Assembly: GCF_030272615.1 (NCBI RefSeq)
Contig: NC_081405.1
Location: forward strand, 309,287,374-309,351,373
Length of the DNA: 64,000 nucleotides
Direction of reading: 5' to 3'
From: Cryptomeria japonica
Taxonomy: Eukaryota > Streptophyta > Pinopsida > Cupressales > Cupressaceae
The notes under the pieces were generated by a model, which was not told the origin of the DNA, made no database searches, and was given only the letters and a program-made list of their open reading frames with translations. A program made the position numbers and the translations under genes. This document shows positions 59,001-64,000 of this stretch, one piece after another (the stretch's first letter is position 1; each line of letters opens with the position of its first letter).

Positions 59001-59892
59001 CCTATAGTCTGACATAATATACAAAAGACCACTATGAAAAAATAGACACCCCTAAAATAGATGCAAATTGACGATTCCCAAAGACCAAATAATTTGCTAG
59101 GATAAACAATAATAACAATTTTTTTGGCAAAGTACTTTTTCCATAGTGATAAGATAAAATATCAGAACATGTAGGGCCAATTAGTGATCAGTTGGTAGGT
59201 ATTTTGTACCAATTAACCACCAAGATACCAAAAGATTTGAGACCCAAGATTCCACATGAGAAAAAGTTCTCTTCAAATGACTACACCCACCACTCCTATG
59301 GTCTGACATAATATACAAAAGACCAATATGAAAAAATAGACACCCCCAAAAATAGATGCAAATTGGTGATTCCCAAACACCAAATAATTTCCTGGGATAA
59401 ACAATAATAACATTTCATTTTTGGCAAAGTACCTTGTCCATAGTGATAAAATAAAATAATCGGTACATGTAGGGCCAATCAATGATGAGCTAGTAGACAA
59501 GTTGTACCAAATTAACCACCAAGATACCAGAAACTTTGAGGCTCAAGAATCCACATCAGCAAAAGTTCTCTTCAAATGACCACATGCACCAATCCTATGG
59601 TCTGACATAATATACAAAAGGCCAATATGAAAAAATAGATAGCCCTCAAAATAGATGCAAATTGATGATTCCCTAACACTAAATAATTTGCTAGGATAAA
59701 CAATAATAATAATTTTTTTTGAGCAAAGTACCTTATCCATTGTCATAAGATGAAAAATTGGTACATGTAGAGATAATTAATGATGAGATGGTAGGCAAGC
59801 CATACCAAATTAACCACTAAGATACCAAAAGCTTCGAGGCTCAAGAATCCCCATCAGCAAAAGATCTCTTTAAATGAGAAAACTCAACACTC
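59001..59892. repeat. Three-copy tandem repeat, about 297-bp unit
   Basis: Units start at 59001, 59295 and 59594 (CCTATRGTCTGACATAATAT), giving lengths of 294 and 299 bp; the third ends near 59892. Each holds the same order of phrases: ATACAAAAG, ATAGATGCAAATTG, GGATAAACAATAATAA, GTACATGTAG or a variant, TTAACCAC and AGTTCTCTTCAAATGA or a variant. The copies differ at scattered sites. Repeated open frames on the minus strand are a by-product. Confidence 0.9.
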
Positions 59893-60341
59893 CACAAGTC
59901 ACAAAACAAAGTCGCTAACCGGCCATAATTTAGATGTATCTGAGCCTTATGTGAGTAGTAATGTTCGAGAGGTGGGTGCCTAGTTATTTGAATAGGAAAG
60001 TATATTGTCCTATATCCAATATGGGACTAAATTGGCATTAATACTTTTAGCAAATATTAACCCATGGTAGGTCACCACAACTTCAATGAGGCGGTTAGTC
60101 TAACATCCCAACGAGAGTGCCACCATTGATAAAAGCCTACCATATTAATGTCTAATCACTCCCCCACACTTAGCCACCCAAGAATTTCCTTTAGCCGCCC
60201 CATTTCACCAATTTATTTTGATGATTCACCCTTTCACCTAATATTATTGGTCTATATTTAGTAATTTGGTCACTTAATTTTACCAAGAAGAATTCAATTG
60301 AGACTTGTGGTTGAACCATCAAATATTCCTCTATATCCTCT
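59893..60341. other. Intergenic, nothing recognised
   Basis: No gene was identified between the tandem repeat and the putative LTR. Confidence 0.4.
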
Positions 60342-60769
60342 TGTTCGCAACAATGCAGAAAACTAAGAGGTTGGGGTGAATTAGTTTTATCGAATGAATA
60401 ACCATGCAAAATATTTCATTGGTTAGATGACCTCAAAATCATACATAATCTTTAAGTGCAATTTCCAATGTGATAACGGTTCTATGTTCCTGGATCTTGT
60501 AACACATTTCCATATGTATGTCCAAGTTCAATGAATCTGGTAACACGTTTCACTCGGTGTAAATCAACTCCATGTGTCATCTTTGCTACTCGATAAACAT
60601 GGAATGATACTCGGTAGATAGCTCGGTGCATACTGGGCTTTGTGACTACTTTCTTCTATAACTGACTGGACTGTGCATACCGGCTGAATATTTCGGTAGA
60701 GGTAACTGACTAGAGTATATAGAATAACTTTGAACATAAGACTAATAGAAACCTTAGTAAGTAGTAACA
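60342..60769 (-). repeat. Putative solo view of a 3' LTR
   Basis: About 430 bp between a terminal TG and ACA next to the polypurine tract. It contains several CTCGGT words like copia-1's LTRs. Without a partner LTR this is tentative. Confidence 0.4.
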
Positions 60770-60782
60770 ATCTCCCCTTTTG
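60770..60782 (-). other. Polypurine tract
   Basis: CAAAAGGGGAGAT on the minus strand, in the same arrangement as copia-1's tract (AAAGGGGGAGAT then TGTT). Confidence 0.6.
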
Positions 60783-61173
60783 ACATTAGTTGAGATGTTT
60801 GACAAAAACTACTTTCAAAGTTATAACTCAAAAATCTATATACTTGCAAAATTTGACTAAACTGACAATATATACATTTGTGAATGAAATAGTATATCTA
60901 GATATACTCCCCTTATCAATATACTGTACAAAACTCTGATTTTGCATGCTCGATGATCAATGTTCTCTGTGGTGCTCTTGTTCTTTGCTTACTGTTCTGT
61001 TCATTGCTCGGTATACTCTGCTCACTCTGCTCGGTATACTCCCCCTGTATACTACACTCCTTTTGTACTATACTTGATTCTTTGAATACTATATCACTCC
61101 CCCTTTTTGAAAAACATCAAAATTTAGTTACCATTCGGTGGTGGCAACTGGTCAAAAATGGATTTGTACTTTT

Positions 61174-64000
61174 CTATGCTTTGGTGAGAGTGACAGAGAG
61201 GGCATCCTTTACACTGTCCATTAAAGAATTATGTGCTTGAATATCAGCCAATAAAGAAATTAAGCCATCTAATGTGCTTGCCTCTTGAGTAGTAGGTAGG
61301 TGAGTGGCTCGATTAATCTGTTCTTGAATGGATGAAAGATGAGGAAGGAATAATGTCTAAAGTGTCATTATGTCCATCCTGATCTTGTGTTCTTCATTTC
61401 TTAGGTCCAATTGTTGAGCCATGAGCTGTTGTAACTTTGTATAGAAATTCTGAATTGAATTGGGCTCTGGGGTCAACTTATTTGAGAGATCGGTGATTTC
61501 TTTCTCAATTGCTTCAGTTTTATTTTTGGTGTCTTTAATGAATAAAGAAAATGTATAGAGTTTCTAAAATAAATAATGTGCTTGAGTTGAGGGGACAACT
61601 CAACAATAAATTTGACAAGTTTAACTTTGCTAAGAGCTATAGCTTTCTGTACCTCTTCTATCATTTTTGCAGTGAGCTCCTTGTCTTTTAGCTTGCTCAA
61701 ATATTCAGATGTATCTACTCCAGATGTCTCTATCTGATTGAGAAGTTCATCTAGTTGAATATTGATGGTTGCATCGGTTAACATTGTAGCTTTAGGTAGC
61801 ATATTTGATAATATTGTCTTTACCTTCTGAAGTACTTTATTTTTCTTTTGTATGGCCATTTGTTTTTCTTGTTCGGCCTTTGCTTTGCATAGTTCACCGA
61901 ATTCAATGAGTTCTTGCCCTTTTAATTTTGATGTCAACATTGGGCAACACTATTGGTTTTGACAAATCTACTTTGAAGCTATGCTTTTTCATCTTCTTTT
62001 CTTTAGATTTGGCCGGTTGAACCAATACAATGGCTTGTGAGGCTTGATGACCCTCGGTAGGTTTCTCAGTAGAGGCAACACTTTGGTCAGTTTCTTTAGC
62101 CTCTGTAGTCTCCTTTGTTGTTTTGGTACTTGGTGTCTCAGTTGCAACATTTGCAGTGCTAGAAGGATCCTAAGAAGTCTGTTCCCCAGTGGTCTGAGGA
62201 GTAGCTTCTCCTTCTATAGACTTGTGAACCTTTGTACCTTGTTCAGTATCTTGAGGGGCCTCTATTGAGACAGGTTGATTGACCAGTGGATAAGGCTGAA
62301 CTTGTTCCAAAACTGATTCACTAGATACAAGTTTTGCATATGCATTGCCTTCTATCATTTCCTATTCCGATGCCTCTGTATCCATGATATCTTCATCTAT
62401 TTGAATGGTGTCTGCAGGGTCTTTCTCAGTGATATTAGGATCTTTCTTGGTGACATCAACTATTTCAACTTAAGCTTGCTCACCGACATCCTTGATTCTA
62501 AAGATTTCCTGTCACTTTTCTTTAATCTCATTTTCCACTTCAATATACAGACCATTCATCAGTTTCAAGGCTTTTTGTTTGACGAGGAACTTTGTGTCGT
62601 AGGTTGTCAGATGTTCTTTTATTTCAACTACCAACAAGTTAGGAAAGAGATGTACCAGACTTCTTTCTTTGATCTGTTTCTCCAAGTCTAGGGCATATTG
62701 CCATCTGTTATCAATATGTGCATATAATTCTTTTGGAAGAGAATTAGAGACTTCTAATGGGACCAATCAGAATTTTAGAAGTGTCCAGATGATAGCTTCT
62801 TCAATTTGTCTCTTTTCATCATCATTTCTGGTTTCATACTTAACATATCTGAAGGATCCAAATCCACCGTATTCCTTTAGATTAGCACAAAAAATTTCAA
62901 CACTATGTACATTTACCTTCTTGCTCTTGACAATCTGAAAATTGCTTGCATCCTCAAATTCGGTATCACTAGACTCTTTTGCCAAAATGAGTCTCTGAGT
63001 AGATTTCTTGTGAGTTTTTGCTACCTTAGGAGTAGTAACACTCTTTGTTTTCTTACACGGTGAAGCTGCAGATGCTCTTGTATTAGGTCTCTTAGTAGGA
63101 GGAGTCGGTGAGGCCTTTGATGTGTCTTGTTTCTTTCTTTTCAACACTTTTCCCTTAGGCAGTTTGGTGCTCAGTGTTATAGTTGCATCTTGGGCTTCAG
63201 ATTCCTCTTCGGTAATGGCTATAGTGCCTTTGACAGGTGTGGAGGAAGAATCTTCTCCGAATTTCTCCGATAATGCCTTTATCATCTTTGCTACCTTTCT
63301 TGTAGCTTTGGGTACTACAATGCTTTTTTTTACTTTTTCTTTCACTTCTTCATAGGTTCCATACCTCAACTCAGTAACATGCCTTGGTAGTGTAAGAAAT
63401 GCATCCATTTGTTTTTGTGTGATGTCAAAATCAATCTCGTAACCCATAGGTGGAAAAGATTGAGTTCTTGGTTCCACAACATTTATATAACAGTAATCAA
63501 TGTCTACTTCAAAACATATGTCATCTTTGTATTTCTCCACTAGCTTGGGTGGAATCCAGTATCTGTTATGCATTTTCTCCTAAAACTTACTGAAGTAATC
63601 ATCCATAATATCATTAAAATTATCACCTAGCTTCTTGATGAAGTCATTGATCTGATGGGTGATTGGCCGGTGTAGCTCCCAAACAACTTTACTGATTGAT
63701 GGAAAGAATTTTTCAAAATAAAAAAAACATGCATACAAGTAGTGATCCAAATTTTAGTGTATTAGCCGAGTTGTTCTTCTTCGGCTTCCTGATGGTGTTC
63801 AGATTCTCAAACAAGTTTTTTAGCAACACCTCACATAGATCAATTTTCATTCACTTTTTCACAATTTTGTATGCTAAGTCTACTGCTGCACAGGGTACAC
63901 TGTTTTCCCTTGCCGATTGGAAGAAACAATAACCAATTACTCTAATGGAAAACTTTATTTCTGCATCAGTGACATTGTTCAATTTCAGTCCTCTGTAATC
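61174..64000 (-). pseudogene. Unrecognised element-borne gene, decayed, partial
   Basis: The minus strand carries one long decayed reading frame from beyond the window edge to a TAG at 61174-61176. The amino-terminal visible part reads AVDLAYKIVKK, LKNLFENLNTIRKPKKNN, then (in another frame) HRPITHQINDFIKKLGDNF and MHNRYWIPPKLVEKYKDD (63573). The middle is Lys/Thr/Ser/Pro-rich with nuclear-localisation-like runs (KVLKRKKQD, SPCKKTK). The next segments (YALDLEKQIKERSLVHLFPN; 61940-61473) look helical and coiled-coil-forming. In-frame stops lie at 62767, 62512 and 62170 and at others between, and a frameshift lies near 61940. It lacks any RT, integrase, protease or zinc-knuckle motif. It sits where RNase H would end in a copia element, so it is either an extra post-pol gene or the only gene of a non-autonomous element. 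Confidence 0.55.

Larger units (their letters stand above)
60342..64000 (-). mobile_element. Probable LTR retrotransposon 3' part, runs off the window
   Basis: On the minus strand a polypurine tract (CAAAAGGGGAGAT at 60770-60782) is followed directly by TGTTACTACTTACTAAGG, a likely LTR start. The LTR may end near 60342 at a TG (plus strand) before TTCGCAACAATGCAG, which resembles the LTR edge of copia-1 in layout: a GA-rich word, then GGGTGAAT. The second LTR is outside the window, so the borders are unproven. Upstream of the tract lies a non-pol pseudogene. Confidence 0.45.

Noticed and set aside
59273-59746. Minus-strand open frames in the 297-bp repeats
   Set aside because: The frames recur because the DNA repeats; they differ in length and frame between units and have no domain.

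Overview
This is plant nuclear DNA, most likely from a gymnosperm and probably a conifer. The evidence is gigantic old nested LTR retrotransposons, a low gene density, AT-rich intergenic DNA full of decayed LINE fragments, and two spliced or intronless genes of land-plant families (expansin-like B, cytosolic sulfotransferase). The species cannot be fixed from the sequence alone.

Positions 111-34962 are one nested retrotransposon block. The oldest layer is a very large element (116-34957, 5-bp target duplication TGGAT at both ends). Its LTRs are about 4.1-4.2 kb and its roughly 3.7-kb internal domain has no convincing coding capacity, which is the architecture of a large retrotransposon derivative (LARD). 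Its 5' LTR was later split at 794-15990 by a 15.2-kb Ty3/gypsy element of Tat type (target duplication GAATT). That element carries decayed gag, protease, G-patch, RT, two RNase H domains and integrase, followed by a 5.9-kb post-pol region that contains an antisense plant-mobile-domain (PMD) pseudogene. The LARD internal domain was split at 22397-30011 by a 7.6-kb Ty1/copia element in reverse orientation, with 1.5-kb LTRs, an initiator-Met primer site and a decayed gag-pol.

Positions 34963-44650 hold remnants only: a LINE RNase H domain (minus strand), a LINE ORF1/endonuclease junction, a LINE reverse-transcriptase zinc domain, a LINE ORF1 zinc-knuckle region, a pentatricopeptide-repeat (PPR) pseudogene and a CT-rich microsatellite tract.

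Positions 44932-51336 hold a five-exon expansin-like B gene on the minus strand. A young 5.1-kb Ty1/copia element (45694-50786, target duplication CATTC, LTRs about 1.5% different) sits in its second intron in the same orientation. All splice sites of the host gene still look usable, but the last exon has an in-frame stop about 30 codons early. The copia polyprotein has only three nonsense codons and no frameshift noticed.

Positions 51400-60340 hold an intact, intronless sulfotransferase gene (55990-56931, plus strand) between tandem-repeat arrays (52097-53990 and 59001-59892). The right end (about 60342-64000, minus strand) looks like the 3' part of a further LTR element. Its last gene before the polypurine tract is not a pol gene but a decayed, lysine-rich, coiled-coil protein that I do not recognise. 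The element runs off the window.
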